A DNA stretch of 64,000 bases from Engraulis encrasicolus (lineage: Eukaryota > Chordata > Actinopteri > Clupeiformes > Engraulidae), in contig NC_085861.1 in NCBI RefSeq assembly GCF_034702125.1, forward strand, positions 58,058,350-58,122,349, written 5' to 3'. The position numbers and the translations under genes are program-made. The first letter of the stretch is position 1. Each line of letters opens with the position of its first letter. Under the pieces are notes generated by a model that saw only the letters and a list, made by a program, of their open reading frames with translations, made no database searches and was not told where the DNA came from. This document shows positions 10,238 through 21,613 of this stretch, one piece after another.

Positions 10238-11796
10238 TCCACAAGTATTTGATCCCTTGCCGATTTTGTTGGTTTGCCTACTAACAAAGACATGATCAGT
10301 CAATAAATGTTATGATAACATGTATTCTAATATGGAGAGACAGAACATCAAAAAGAAAATCCAGAAATTAACTTAAAAGAATATATATTAATTTATTTCC
10401 ATTTCATCGAGCAAAATAAGTATTTGATCCCCTGCCAACTGATTACAGTTCCGGGCCCACAGACCAGATGGGCACTTCCGATCAACTTGTCATCTGAATT
10501 AAAGACACCTGTACATACTAACATGCATAAAAGACACACTGAATCAGCAGAATCAGTCCATAGTATGACTGAATCAGTCACACTCCAACCTGACCAGCAT
10601 GGGAAAGACTAAAGAGCGTTCAAATGATATCAGGGACAAGATTTTAGACCTGAACAAAGATTAAATGGACTGCACAAGAAAGAGACTGGGTATTAATGAC
10701 CCGGCTGTTGATGCATTTCTTCCAAAATGTGTGGAATACAAAAAGACTATCCATCAGCCTGTCTGGGGTTCAATACAAGATTTGACCTTTTGTAGGGATT
10801 TGATAATCATGAGAACAGAAAGAAAGCACCCTAGACCTGTACGGGATGAACTAGGCAATGATATCAAAGCTACTGGGACCAAAATCACTGAGAAAACTAC
10901 TGGTAGCACTTAATGCCACAGAGGTTTAAAATCCGGTAGTGCACACATGGTACCTCTACTTCAGAAGGAACCTGTGCAGTCCCACTTGAGGTTTGCCAAC
11001 GGACATCAGACTGGTTTAGGATATGATAAGGAGGTGCTGTAGTCAGATGAAACCAAAATCAAGCTGTTTGGCATTAACACAATTCAATGTGTTTTGAGAA
11101 AGAGTACTGCTGTCTATGATCCCAAGAACACCCTCCTCACCATCATGCATGAAAGTGGTATCATTATGGTTTGAGGGTGTTTATCTAGCCAAGGCACAGG
11201 ACAACTTCACATCGTGAACGAATGGATGGCGGGAGACATGTAATGTGCAATCCTGAGTGCAAACGTCCTTCCTTCCACCACTACACTGAAGGGTGGGCCA
11301 TTTTTTGATCTCCCCACATGACAATAATACACAACATACAGTCAAAGCAACGAAGGAGTGACTCAATAAGAAGCATATTAAAGTCGTGAAGTGGCCTAGA
11401 CAGTCTCCAAATATTAACCCTATAGTAATTCTATGGAAAGAACTGAACCTCCCATTTGCCAAGCTACAGCCACAAAATGGGCAAAACTATTTTCTACTAT
11501 ATGCACAAACATTGTCATCAACTAAAAGAAGCATCTGACCTCAGTGGTAAAAAACTAGGGCTTTTCCACAAAGCACTTTATCTGCTTTAGCTAGAGGGGT
11601 CAAATACTTATTTGCCTAAATGAAATACAAATAAATTAAAATATATTATTTTAAGTTATTTTCTGGAATTTCTTTTTGATATCCTGTCTCTCCATGTTTG
11701 AATACATATTATAATAAATTTATAGACTGATCATGTCTTTATTAGTGGGCAAACCGGCAAAATCAGCAAGGGATCAAATACATATTGGACTCACTG
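10238..11796 (+). mobile_element. Decayed Tc1-like transposon, family III
   Basis: The right end carries the TIR sequence GGGATCAAATAC... ending TCACTG, followed by TA. The left end has the matching GTATTTGATCCC motif, but its outermost bases are mutated (TCCACAAG instead of CAGTG...). A subterminal repeat of the same motif occurs near 10420. The order of minisatellite variants on both sides matches the empty site near 13200. Inside is one degraded transposase gene, not a palindrome. A 308-bp left-end relative lies at 51698. Confidence 0.85.
10599..11540 (+). pseudogene. Tc1 transposase pseudogene, family III
   Basis: The start MGKTKERSNDIRDKI matches the usual Tc1 N-terminus, but a stop follows after about 21 codons. 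Downstream pieces are recognisable across frameshifts, including a KYDPKNT-like block and, near 11400, [17 protein letters not shown]. The last corresponds to the conserved NPIENLW motif; the catalytic glutamate is replaced by valine. With the early stop, frameshifts and lost catalytic residue it is clearly non-functional. Confidence 0.8.
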
Positions 11797-13824
11797 TATA
11801 TGTCTACGTCTTATCTACGTCTGTCAATCTACCTCTATTCTACTTCAAGCTATCTACGTCTAATCTACGTCTAGCTATCTACGTCTAATCTACGTCTACA
11901 TATCTACGTCTAATCTACATCTATATGTCTACTTCTATTCTACGTCTAGCTATCCACGTCTAATCTACGTCTTTATATCTACGTCTAGCTATCTACGTCT
12001 AATCTACGTCGATATATCTACGTCTAATCTACGTCGATATATCTACGTCTAATCCACGTCTGTCAATTTACATCTATTCTACGTCTGGCTATCTACGTCT
12101 AATCTACATCTAGTTATCTACGTCTAATCTACGTCTAGCTATCTACATCTAATCTACGTCTATATATCTACGTCTAATCTACATCTATATATCTACGTCT
12201 AATCTACGTCTATATATCTACGTCTAATCTACATCTGTCAATATACGTCTATTCTACGTCTAGCTAACTATGTCTAATCTACATCTATATATCTACGTCT
12301 AATCTACATCTAGCTATATACGTCTAATCTACTTCTATATATCTACGTTTAATCTACATCTGTCAATCTACGTCTATTCTATGTTTAGCAATCTACGTCT
12401 AATCTACATCTATATATCTACGTCTAATCTACGTCTGTCAATCTACGTCTATTCTACTTCTAGCTATCTACGTCTAATCTACGTCTATATATCTACGTCT
12501 AATCTACATCTGTCAATCTACGTCTATTCTGCGTCTAGCTATCTACGTCTAATCTACGTCTATATATCTACGTCTAATCTACGTCTATATATCTACGTCT
12601 ATTCTACGTCTAGCTATCTACGTCTCATCTATGTCTATATATCTACGTCTAATCTACATCTCTCAATCTACGTCTATTCTACGCCTAGCTATTTATTTCT
12701 AATCTACGTCTATATATCTACGTCTAATCTACATCTGTCAATCTACGTCTAATATACGTCTATATATCTACGTCTAATCTACATCTGTCAATCTACGTCT
12801 ATTCTTCGTCTAGCTATCTACGTCTAATCTACGTCTATATATCTACGGCTAATCTATGTCTATGTATCTACGTCTATTCTACGTCTAGCTATCTACGTCT
12901 AATCTACGTCTAGCTATCTACGTCTAATCTACATCTATATATCTATGTCTAATCTACGTCTGTCAATCTACGTCTATTCTACCTCTAGCTATCTACGTCT
13001 AATCTAAGTCTATATATCTACGTCTAATCTACGTCTAATATATGTCTGTCTATCTACGTCTAATCTTAGTCTATCCATCTACGTCTAAACCGCATCTACA
13101 TATCTACTTCTAATTTACGTCTACGTCTATATATCTACGTCCATTCTAAGTCTAGCTATCTACGTCTAATCTACATCTATATATCTACGTCTAATCCACA
13201 TCTATATGTCTACGTCTTATCTACGTCTGTCAATCTACCTCTATTCTACTTCAAGCTATCTACGTCTAATCTACGTCTAGCTATCTACGTCTAATCTACG
13301 TCTATATATCTACGTCTAATCTACATCTATATGTCTACTTCTATTCTAAGTCTAGCTATCTACGTCTAATCTACGTCTATATATCTACGTCTAGCTATCT
13401 ACGTCTAATCTACGTCTATATATCTACGTCTAATCTACGTCTATACATATACATCTAATCTACATCTGTCAATCTACGTCTATTCTACGTCTAGCTATCT
13501 ACGTCTAATCTACATCTATATATCTACGTCTAATCTACGTCTGTCAATTTACGTCTATTCTACGTCTAGCTATCTACGTCTAATCTACATCTAGCTATCT
13601 ACATCTAATCTACGTCTAGTTATCTACATCTAATCTACGTCTATATATCTACGTCTAATCTACATCTATATATCTACGTCTAATCTACGTCTATATATCT
13701 ACGTCTAATCTACATCTGTCAATATACGTCTATTATACGTCTAGCTATCTATGTCTAATTTACATCGATATATCTACGTCTAATCTACATCTAGCTATAT
13801 ACGTCTAATCTACATCTATATATC
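11797..13824. repeat. Minisatellite piece 5 (homogeneous core)
   Basis: About 80 monomers of 25 bp in well-preserved order. Monomer types alternate: halves ending TATATAT, GTCAAT and AGCTAT. A marker cassette lies at 13038-13125. Because three 25-bp monomers make 75 bp, long open frames with a 25-residue period appear by chance (for example 12381-12752); I do not regard them as genes. The L1 target duplication ACATCTATATATC is at 13812-13824. Confidence 0.94.
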
Positions 13825-13837
13825 TTTTTTTTTTTTT

Positions 13838-13989
13838 GGAATAATGTTTATTGAAGGAAATAGACATTTTACAAGATTTCAATATACCACATATTCCTTC
13901 GTATTTTGTTTAAGTTTTATACATAAGGAACAACAAAACAATCCCAGCCAACCCCCCACCCCAAACAAAATGCAATTGGAAGAACACAA

Positions 13990-14073
<84 letters not shown>

Positions 14074-14164
14074 AAAAAGAGCCAGCTAACTAAAATATGG
14101 TATAGAGGTAGGACAGTGAAAAGACTGTGACAATGAGAAAAAGAGAATAAGGAGAGCTCAGGAG
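13838..14164 (-). other. L1 3' untranslated region
   Basis: Non-coding segment between the ORF2 stop and the poly(A) tail. It holds a (GA)n purine tract on the plus strand (13992-14071), corresponding to a pyrimidine tract on the L1 sense strand. No further feature is seen. Confidence 0.75.
13992..14071. repeat. (GA)n microsatellite
   Basis: About 80 bases of GA alternation with two AAAG interruptions, within the L1 3' untranslated region. Confidence 0.95.
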
Positions 14165-14769
14165 CTAGGAGTCAGTGGCCTGCGTTTCTGACCATTTATC
14201 AAGTAGTGGCTGCCAGGTTTTAGAGAATGCTCTTTCCCTGCCTGTGTTGCTGTAGTGCAACCGTTCTAAATGCAACACACTACCCAGATCTCTAAGCCAT
14301 TGTTGGAACTGAGGAGAGGCTTCTGATTTCCAATGTTGGAGAATGAGACGTTTAGCCAAGAGAGTGCAGAGGGAGATAGCTTGCCCTATATAGCCACTTA
14401 TGTTGACATTGTATTCTACACAGCCAAAAATGGCAAGGAGTGGGTCAGGCACAATAGTTTTGTGGAACGCTTTTGAGATGTAGTCAAATATGAGAGTCCA
14501 AAAGAGAGACAGTTTAGGACATGCCCAGAACTGATGCGTGAGGGTACCTGTTTGTTGTTTACATTTGTCGCATAGGGGAGATGTGTTAGGGTAAATACTG
14601 TGCAGCCTGGCCTTGGAGAAGTGAAGCCTGTGGACCACTTTAAACTGTAACAAAGAGTGTCTGGAGTTTACTGAAGTACCGTGGATCATATCAAGTACAC
14701 CCTCCCATACTGATGGGCACAGCTCCATACCAAGTTCTTGTTCCCAGCTGTTTTTAACCTTATCAGTGT
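14165..14769 (-). pseudogene. L1 ORF2 C-terminal domain (downstream exile)
   Basis: About 200 codons from the cysteine-rich C-terminus of L1 ORF2. It shows the pattern LLQFKVVHRLHFSKARL, then CDKCKQQTGTLTHQFWACP, a typical CxxC...HxxxxC L1 C-terminal motif. The frame is open upstream of the first methionine (NSWEQELG precedes it) up to the target duplication of the nested LTR insertion at 14766-14769. The preceding part of the protein lies 16 kb away at 30913. The frame ends at a stop near 14165. Confidence 0.85.
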
Positions 14770-14770
14770 T

Positions 14771-14897
14771 GTAGGTAAAACTACATTTATTGGACGCGAG
14801 GAGTATGCTTCCTCACGCAAGGGCACCAAAATATGTAGGTAAAACTACAGTTATTGGTACGGGGACTATTCTTCCTCACACACGGGCACCAAAATAT
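14771..14897. repeat. Tandem 64/63-bp repeat at the LTR end
   Basis: Two imperfect units (14771-14834 and 14835-14897) followed by the start of a third (GTAGGG, 14898). On the minus strand each contains CCTACA followed within four bases by TTGGTGCCC, which resembles an LTR terminus followed by a primer-binding site. It may record duplication of the LTR/primer-site junction. Confidence 0.7.
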
Positions 14898-14914
14898 GTA
14901 GGGTCGACTACAAT

Positions 14915-14919
14915 TAATG
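14915..14919. other. Left target duplication of the BEL dimer
   Basis: TAATG immediately precedes the first LTR and recurs immediately after the third LTR at 28978-28982. No such duplication surrounds the middle LTR, so the whole dimer behaves as one insertion. Confidence 0.85.
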
Positions 14920-15588
14920 TGTGCTGCCTTCAGGCAGATATAAGTAATTTTGGGACTTTTATTCCATGTTTTATGCATGAAGTGAAGTAGACTTTTATTT
15001 TGACGTGTGATGTCATTGTTAGAAACAGGAAGTAGGAATTTGCAAGTCATTTTGCAGGAAGATTAGTTGAAGAAAGTCATGGTTGAAGAGCTCCTGAAAT
15101 AATGCCGATTCATTTGCCCCAGCAGAAGCATCACTTGTAGGTATCCCTTTGGTAATGTTATTAGACTGAGTTGTAATGTGTAACTTTACAGTTTATGTCG
15201 AATTTATGCTGTTAGAAACTGTTATGAAAGTAAATGGTGGATGATAGAGTTTAAAAACGATTTCTTTGAAGATGCTAAAATGTTAGCTAAGTGCTAGTTC
15301 TAGCTCAGTTAGGCACTGAAATGAACAGTGAATGTGAAGGTAGTTAGCATCGCTTTGTATTTGATGTGTGTTAACTGGTTTTAGCTTATGTAGAAACGAA
15401 GTGAAGCTGATTATTTCCCTTGATTGTTTTATTTTTAGTTTCACTTTCCTGATGTCCTGATTTCCTGAGTTTGTGATTGAGGATTCTACATGTGAAGGAT
15501 TTCAATAAAGACTTTACATCACGGATAAAGGAAAGTTTATCTCACTGTCTAGCTGGGTTACATTCTACACCTTAGTGAGGACAGTACA
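14920..15588 (+). repeat. BEL 5' LTR (LTR1)
   Basis: TGTGCTGCC...CAGTACA, 669 bp. Contains AATAAA at 15504-15509, fitting a polyadenylation signal. A TATA-like GATATAAG lies near the 5' tip. Compared with LTR2 and LTR3, its private differences cluster in the 3' part (15249 onward). Confidence 0.92.
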
Positions 15589-15655
15589 GTGAAAAAGTGT
15601 GATTCAGCTGGAACGCAACATCTAAACTAGCAAGAAGGAAAATCTAAGAAGAAAA

Positions 15656-18600
15656 ATGGCAGAAAGAATGAGTGAGAAGAATGGAAATGCATCAGTGCGC
15701 ACACACAAGTCAAGGAGCTCTCGCTTATCTACATCCAGTGCTGCTGTCAGGGCGCGCGCAGTAGCACAGGCTGCAAAGGTACGAGCTGAGTTTGCAGAGA
15801 AAGAGGCACAGCTAAAGGTTGAGAGGGCTACTACAGAAGCAGAATTGGGAAGAGTTAAAGCAGATCTAGAGTTGGGAAAGGCGAAGCTGGAAGCTGAATT
15901 AAGCGCACTTGAGTCAAAGAAAGAGGCAGCCGCAGCTGAAGCACAAGCTGAAGCATTGGAATCGGCTGAATTACAAGAGAATTCAGTTCACTCTGGTTCA
16001 TCTTCACATGAGGTCCTCCAAGAGGAAATTGCAACACGCACACAAGAGTATGTTGCAGCACAGACCGAACTGCGCAGACACAGTATTCCACTGTCTCTTC
16101 CCAGCCCTGAACAGCGCCAACACAGTATCCCAGTGTCTCTCCCCGACCCAGCACATGATGCAGCAATGTCTGAAGACAGTTTCATTACAAGGAATCCTCC
16201 ATCAGCGATAGGCCAGAACGAGGATGATGTACATGAACAGAGTGAGGCCTGCAGCAGGCCACCCGGCCACAGCCAGCCATCGAATCTGAGTGCACCTCAT
16301 ATTGGAAACCAAAGTATTCCAAATCAAGATAGTGGACGCCCCGAGGTGCCTAAGAGAGCACATTTCCCTCAAAAACCAGTACTAAGCCCAACAACTCCGC
16401 CATACCTTCCTCGCAGTGTCCCACAAACCTCACGTGTGCCACCTGAAACGGAACACCTGGCACGTTACTTGGCTCGCCGAGATCTTGTGAGCACCAGCCT
16501 CTACCAATTTGACGACAAACCAGAAAATTACATGGCGTGGCAGTCATCATTCGATAATGCCACAGCAGGCCTGGGACTCACATTCACGGAAGTGTTGGAT
16601 CTGCTCATTAAGTGGCTCGGGCCAGAGTCTGTCAAGCACATCAAACACATACGCTCTGTGCATGTAGGGCGCCCAGATGTAGCACTACAAAAGGCCTGGG
16701 AGCCACTCCAGCAGTGTTACGCTGCGCCTGAAGTCATGGAGAAGTCTCTGTTTAAACGACTGGACGAATTCCCAAAACTATCTACAAAAGATTACGGGAA
16801 ACTGAGGGACCTAGGCGATCTCCTAATGGAACTCCAAGGCGCTAGAGGAGAAGGTTACCTCACAGGACTGGCATACCTGGACACAGCCAGGGGAATCGGG
16901 CCCATCGTTGAAAAACTCCCCTATGGGCTTCAGGAGAAATGGCTCTCAATTGGCTCAAGGTATAAAGAGAAGAACCATGGCTATTTCCCACCATTTGATG
17001 TCTTTGCCGATTTCATCTGTCACAAAGCACAGAGAAGAAACAATCCTAGTTTCGTCCTACCATCTGCCAACAGCACCAGTTTGAAATCAGACAAAGCAGC
17101 TTCACGCAACTTTGGAAGCAAAATATCTGTTCAAAAGACAGAGGTTTCTTCAGGTAAAGATCCGCCTGCAGATATACCTGAGAAAAAAGCTGAGGGGCCA
17201 GAGAAAAATTGTCCCATTCACAACAAGCCACACCCACTGCGGAAATGCAGATCATTCAGAGGAAAGATGTTTGAGGAGAGGAAAAGCATTCTCAAGGACA
17301 ACGGAATGTGTTTCAAATGCTGCATGTCCGCCAGTCATCTCGCTAAAGACTGTAAGGCAACTCTGAAGTGTGCAGAGTGCGGCAGTGACCGCCATCATGC
17401 CGCCATGCACCCAGGTCCTCCACCTCAAGCTGCGAAAGGGCCTCCATCACCACCAGACAACGGCGGGGAGGAAGACAGATCAGCTGGTGACAGCACAGTC
17501 GTCAGTTCTAGCTGCACACAAGTTTGTGGTCCAGGACGAACAGCAAGATCCTGCTCGAAGATCTGCCTGGTTCGAGTATACCCTCAAGGTCAACGTGAGA
17601 AGGCAACTAACATGTACGTAATCCTGGACGACCAGAGTAATCGTTCATTGGTCAGACCCAACTTCTTTGAGCTTTTTAACATCAAAGGCCAGTCTTTCCC
17701 TTACTCACTGAAAACCTGTGCGGGGTTGGTGGAGACATCAGGCCGGAAGGCTGAAGGGTTCCAAGTCGAATCTCTGGATGGGCAAACCAGCCTACCACTT
17801 CCGCCTCTAATTGAGTGTGGTGAAATACTCAATGATCGCTCTGAAATACCCACACCTGATGCAGCTCGCCACCATCCACACCTCAAGAGTGTAGCGCCAT
17901 ACATACCTGAGCTTGACCACAACGCAGAGATACTTATCCTGCTTGGAAGAGATCTCGTCAGAGTCCACAAAGTCTTGCAGCAAGTGAGTGGACCTCCAGA
18001 CGCTCCTTTCGCACAAAAATTGGAACTAGGATGGGTGCTTGTCGGGGATGTGTGTCTAGGGAGTGCACATAGACCAGTCGTGGGGACATTCAAGACCAAT
18101 GTGCTGGAAAATGGCCGCCCCTCTCTTCTCACACCCTGCAAAAGCTCCATAAAGCTGACTCAGACCGTGTCTCATGGCGGGGAGCAGAACAGTAAGTCCA
18201 CAAAACCATCACTGGACGCCATTGGACAGAAAGTGTTCAACGAAACCGAGTACGACAACAGACCTGCCCCGTCCATCGAGGACACAATCTTCCTGGAGAT
18301 CATGGACCGAGAAGTCTACAGGGACAAGTCGAACAACTGGGTCGCTCCGCTACCCTTTAGAGTCCCTCGACAGCGTTTATCCAACAACCGCGAACAAGTA
18401 TACACCCGCTTCGCTGCGCTGGAGAAGACTCTACGAAGGAAACCAGAGATGAAAGACCAGTTCCTGGAATTCATGCAGAAAATATTTGAAAAGAAACACG
18501 CAGAAGTGGCTCCGCCACTAGAAGACAATGAAGAGTGTTGGTATCTGCCAACCTTCGGAGTCTACCACCCACAAAAGCCTGGGAACATCCGCGTGGTCTT

Positions 18601-21556
18601 CGATTCAAGCGCCAAGTATTCAGGAACATCTCTGAACGACGTCCTTCTCACTGGACCGGACCTCAATAACTCACTCATTGGGGTGCTGATCCGCTTCCGG
18701 AAGGAACAGGTTGCAGTGATCGCAGACATACAGCAGATGTTTCACTGCTTCCTCGTCCGCAGCGACCACAGGAACTATCTGCGCTTCTTGTGGTACAGAG
18801 AAAACGACATGTCCAATGACATCATCGACTACAGGATGAGGGTCCACGTTTTCGGCAACAGTCCGTCCCCATCTGTGGCCATCTACGGTCTCAGGAGGGC
18901 CATCCAAGAAGGTGCCCACAGACACGGAGCGGACACAGTGCAGTTCGTGGAACGTCATTTCTATGTTGACGACGGGCTCATTAGCCTACCCACCGATGAT
19001 GAAGCCATCAGCCTCCTGCGTAGAACACAGGCCTCCCTCAGTGAATCAAACTTGAGGTTGCACAAGTTCGCTTCAAACAGCGACGTCGTCCTGCAAGCCT
19101 TTCCACCAGAAGACAGGGCAGTCCTAAAGGACCTTGACTTTGACGCTGAAGCTACACCTGTGCAACGCAGCTTGGGACTATTGTGGGAGACCACAACAGA
19201 CACGTTCACATTTGCTGTCTCACAAGAGAAGAAGGCCTTCACTCGCAGAGGAGTGTTGTCTACAGTGAACAGCATCTTTGATCCGCTGGGCATGGTCGCA
19301 CCCGTGACCATTGAAGGCAAAAGTCTCCTGAGAGAACTCAGTGTTGACATGTGCGACTGGGATGCTCCGCTCCCAGAACAGAAGCTGAAACAGTGGGAAT
19401 CATGGCGAGAGTCATTGCATGACTTAAGCAAGCTGCACATCCCACGCGCTTACACTGCAACATCACCCTCCAAGGCTGAGCACACAGAGCTATGTGTGTT
19501 CTCTGATGCAAGCACCAAGGCCATTGGAGTGGTGGCGTATCTGAAGGTCACACAAGCTGATGGAGAAATCCAAGTAGGATTCATCTTAGGCAAAGCAAAA
19601 CTGGCTCCACAGTCAGAACCAACTATCCCTCGGCTAGAGCTGTGCGCCGCAGTATTAGCCGTAGAAGTTGCTGAACTCATACAAGACGAGCTGGACATGA
19701 AGACAGATGAAGTCAAGTTCTACTGTGACAGCAAGGTAGTGCTGGGCTATATTCACAATCAGACCAAACGCTTCTACGTCTATGTTCACAACCGAGTTCA
19801 CAGAATACGTCAGTTCTCAACACCTGAACAGTGGCACTATGTCAGTACGGAAAACAACCCTGCAGACCACGCATCGCGGGCAGTTCCTGCATCGCAACTG
19901 GCACAGACCACATGGTTCACGGGACCGGACTTTCTGCACAAAGCAAGTCCACCTGATGAAGACTCCAGGGAAGTCTTTGAACTTCTCAACCCGGATTCGG
20001 ACGCAGAGATTCGCCCTGAAGTGAGCAGCCTCTTGACTCAGAGTCAAATCACAGGACTCAACGCCTCACGATTCCTGCGGTTCTCAACGATGCGCTCTCT
20101 CACTAGGGCAGTTGCTCTACTCGTCCACATCACCAGATCTTACAAGAACAAGTCCAGTCAGTGCAAGGGATGGCACTACTGCAGTCTCCCGCGTACTCCG
20201 GATGAGTTGTCTCAAGCCAGACACATCATCATCAGAGCAGCGCAGGAAGATGCCTACTCTAAAGAATTCACAACACTTCAGAGTGGGAAAGCTGTGACCA
20301 AAGACAGTTCTCTTCAGAAGCTCAGACCTGTTCTTGAAGGAGATCTGATTCGCGTTGGTGGCAGACTCAAACATGCTGACTTGAGCAGTCCAGAAAAGAA
20401 TCCCATCATCTTGCCCAAGAACAGTCATGTTTCCCTGCTGCTAGTGCGAGAGTGTCATGAAGATGTTAAGCATCAAGGACGACACTTCACAGAAGGGGCC
20501 CTGAGAGCTGCAGGCTTCTGGGTCATAGGCGGAAAACGGCTCATTGCCTCTGAGCTATACAAGTGCGTTGTGTGCCGGAAGTTACGACGCAGAACGGAGG
20601 AACAACTAATGGCAGACTTACCTCCAGAACGACTACACACATGCCCACCCTTCACCTATGTAGGAGTGGATGTGTTCGGACCTTGGCCAGTCGTCTCAAG
20701 GCGCACCCGAGGCGGACAAGCCCAAAGCAAGAGATGGGCGATGCTCTTCTGCTGCATGAGCTCCCGAGCCGTGCATATTGAGCTCATCGACTCCTTGGAC
20801 ACCTCCAGTTGTGTCAATGCACTCCGACGATTCTTCGCAATCAGAGGACCCGCTACGCAAATAAGATCAGACTGCGGAACGAACTTCGTCGCTGCTGCAA
20901 AGGAACTGGGACTCAGTCAGAACACCTCAGTCCAGCAGTTCCTGAGCCAGCGAGGGTGTTCTTGGGTGTTCAACCCACCTCACTCATCACACATGGGGGG
21001 GTCATGGGAACGTCTAATAGGCCTCTCAAGAAGGATCCTGGATGCCATCCTGCTGCAGGAGAATGTCCAGCTCACCCATGACATCCTAAACACCCTCATG
21101 GCAGAGGTGGTTGCAATACTCAATGCCAGACCCCTCGTTCCAGTCTCTACTGATCCTGAGTCACCATTCGTGCTGTCCCCTGCAATGATTCTCACCCAGA
21201 AGGTGGGAGTTCCTCCACCACATGGGGAATTCACAGGAAAGGATCTTCTCAGCAGGCAATGGAGACAGGTGCAAGCCCTTGCAGACTGTTTCTGGCGTCG
21301 CTGGCGGCAGGAGTACCTTCCCACTCTGCAACCCCGACGAAAGTGGCGAGAGACACGGCGGGACGTGAAGGAAGGGGACATCGTGCTCCTGAAGGACAGT
21401 CAAGTCGCACGCAATGCGTGGCCCATGGCAAGGATTACAGCGGTCGTCCCAGGTAGGGACGGCAGAGTAAGGAAGGTCGAGCTGAAGACAGCAGGCAAAG
21501 AAACTCTGTTCCAGAGGCCGGTGTCGGAAGTAGTTCTTCTGCTGCCGATGGACTGA
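15656..21556 (+). CDS. gag-pol: BEL/Pao Gag-Pol polyprotein, copy 1
   Basis: One 1966-residue frame; the start ATG is in good context (AAAAATGG), 67 bases after LTR1. Order: Ala/Glu/Lys-rich coiled coil (about 30-130), DUF1759-type Gag region (from about 269), CCHC-like knuckle CFKCCMSASHLAKDC (552-566) with flanking Cys/His clusters, aspartic protease with DDQS (658-661), reverse transcriptase with YVDD (1103-1106), RNase H with SDAS (near 1280), integrase with zinc-binding His/Cys (Cys 1637 and 1640) and catalytic Asp1672, Asp1739, Glu1785, then a DUF5641-type C-terminus. All catalytic residues I can check are present. No envelope follows. It should make particle, protease, RT and integrase for cytoplasmic reverse transcription and nuclear integration. 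Confidence 0.95.
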   Translation: MAERMSEKNGNASVRTHKSRSSRLSTSSAAVRARAVAQAAKVRAEFAEKEAQLKVERATTEAELGRVKADLELGKAKLEAELSALESKKEAAAAEAQAEALESAELQENSVHSGSSSHEVLQEEIATRTQEYVAAQTELRRHSIPLSLPSPEQRQHSIPVSLPDPAHDAAMSEDSFITRNPPSAIGQNEDDVHEQSEACSRPPGHSQPSNLSAPHIGNQSIPNQDSGRPEVPKRAHFPQKPVLSPTTPPYLPRSVPQTSRVPPETEHLARYLARRDLVSTSLYQFDDKPENYMAWQSSFDNATAGLGLTFTEVLDLLIKWLGPESVKHIKHIRSVHVGRPDVALQKAWEPLQQCYAAPEVMEKSLFKRLDEFPKLSTKDYGKLRDLGDLLMELQGARGEGYLTGLAYLDTARGIGPIVEKLPYGLQEKWLSIGSRYKEKNHGYFPPFDVFADFICHKAQRRNNPSFVLPSANSTSLKSDKAASRNFGSKISVQKTEVSSGKDPPADIPEKKAEGPEKNCPIHNKPHPLRKCRSFRGKMFEERKSILKDNGMCFKCCMSASHLAKDCKATLKCAECGSDRHHAAMHPGPPPQAAKGPPSPPDNGGEEDRSAGDSTVVSSSCTQVCGPGRTARSCSKICLVRVYPQGQREKATNMYVILDDQSNRSLVRPNFFELFNIKGQSFPYSLKTCAGLVETSGRKAEGFQVESLDGQTSLPLPPLIECGEILNDRSEIPTPDAARHHPHLKSVAPYIPELDHNAEILILLGRDLVRVHKVLQQVSGPPDAPFAQKLELGWVLVGDVCLGSAHRPVVGTFKTNVLENGRPSLLTPCKSSIKLTQTVSHGGEQNSKSTKPSLDAIGQKVFNETEYDNRPAPSIEDTIFLEIMDREVYRDKSNNWVAPLPFRVPRQRLSNNREQVYTRFAALEKTLRRKPEMKDQFLEFMQKIFEKKHAEVAPPLEDNEECWYLPTFGVYHPQKPGNIRVVFDSSAKYSGTSLNDVLLTGPDLNNSLIGVLIRFRKEQVAVIADIQQMFHCFLVRSDHRNYLRFLWYRENDMSNDIIDYRMRVHVFGNSPSPSVAIYGLRRAIQEGAHRHGADTVQFVERHFYVDDGLISLPTDDEAISLLRRTQASLSESNLRLHKFASNSDVVLQAFPPEDRAVLKDLDFDAEATPVQRSLGLLWETTTDTFTFAVSQEKKAFTRRGVLSTVNSIFDPLGMVAPVTIEGKSLLRELSVDMCDWDAPLPEQKLKQWESWRESLHDLSKLHIPRAYTATSPSKAEHTELCVFSDASTKAIGVVAYLKVTQADGEIQVGFILGKAKLAPQSEPTIPRLELCAAVLAVEVAELIQDELDMKTDEVKFYCDSKVVLGYIHNQTKRFYVYVHNRVHRIRQFSTPEQWHYVSTENNPADHASRAVPASQLAQTTWFTGPDFLHKASPPDEDSREVFELLNPDSDAEIRPEVSSLLTQSQITGLNASRFLRFSTMRSLTRAVALLVHITRSYKNKSSQCKGWHYCSLPRTPDELSQARHIIIRAAQEDAYSKEFTTLQSGKAVTKDSSLQKLRPVLEGDLIRVGGRLKHADLSSPEKNPIILPKNSHVSLLLVRECHEDVKHQGRHFTEGALRAAGFWVIGGKRLIASELYKCVVCRKLRRRTEEQLMADLPPERLHTCPPFTYVGVDVFGPWPVVSRRTRGGQAQSKRWAMLFCCMSSRAVHIELIDSLDTSSCVNALRRFFAIRGPATQIRSDCGTNFVAAAKELGLSQNTSVQQFLSQRGCSWVFNPPHSSHMGGSWERLIGLSRRILDAILLQENVQLTHDILNTLMAEVVAILNARPLVPVSTDPESPFVLSPAMILTQKVGVPPPHGEFTGKDLLSRQWRQVQALADCFWRRWRQEYLPTLQPRRKWRETRRDVKEGDIVLLKDSQVARNAWPMARITAVVPGRDGRVRKVELKTAGKETLFQRPVSEVVLLLPMD

Positions 21557-21569
21557 AACTTAAGGCCAG

Positions 21570-21613
21570 TGACTTTTATTGGTTAATAGTGACCTTTAAG
21601 GTCAGACGGGGAG
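21570..21613 (+). promoter_or_regulatory. 3' untranslated segment and polypurine tract before LTR2
   Basis: The bases directly before LTR2 are GACGGGGAG, a short purine run at the position expected for plus-strand priming. The same sequence precedes LTR3 at 28300-28308. Confidence 0.6.

Noticed and set aside
12381..12752. A 123-codon open frame with a 25-residue repeat rich in Ile, Tyr and Ser, with shorter relatives at 6607, 35809 and 47181
   Set aside because: It lies wholly in the 25-bp minisatellite. Three monomers make 75 bp, so any frame that escapes a stop gives a 25-residue period. No initiation context or conservation supports translation.
13844..14089. An 81-codon plus-strand frame with a long Arg-Glu repeat
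   Set aside because: It is antisense to the L1 3' untranslated region and its repeat is a translated (GA)n microsatellite.
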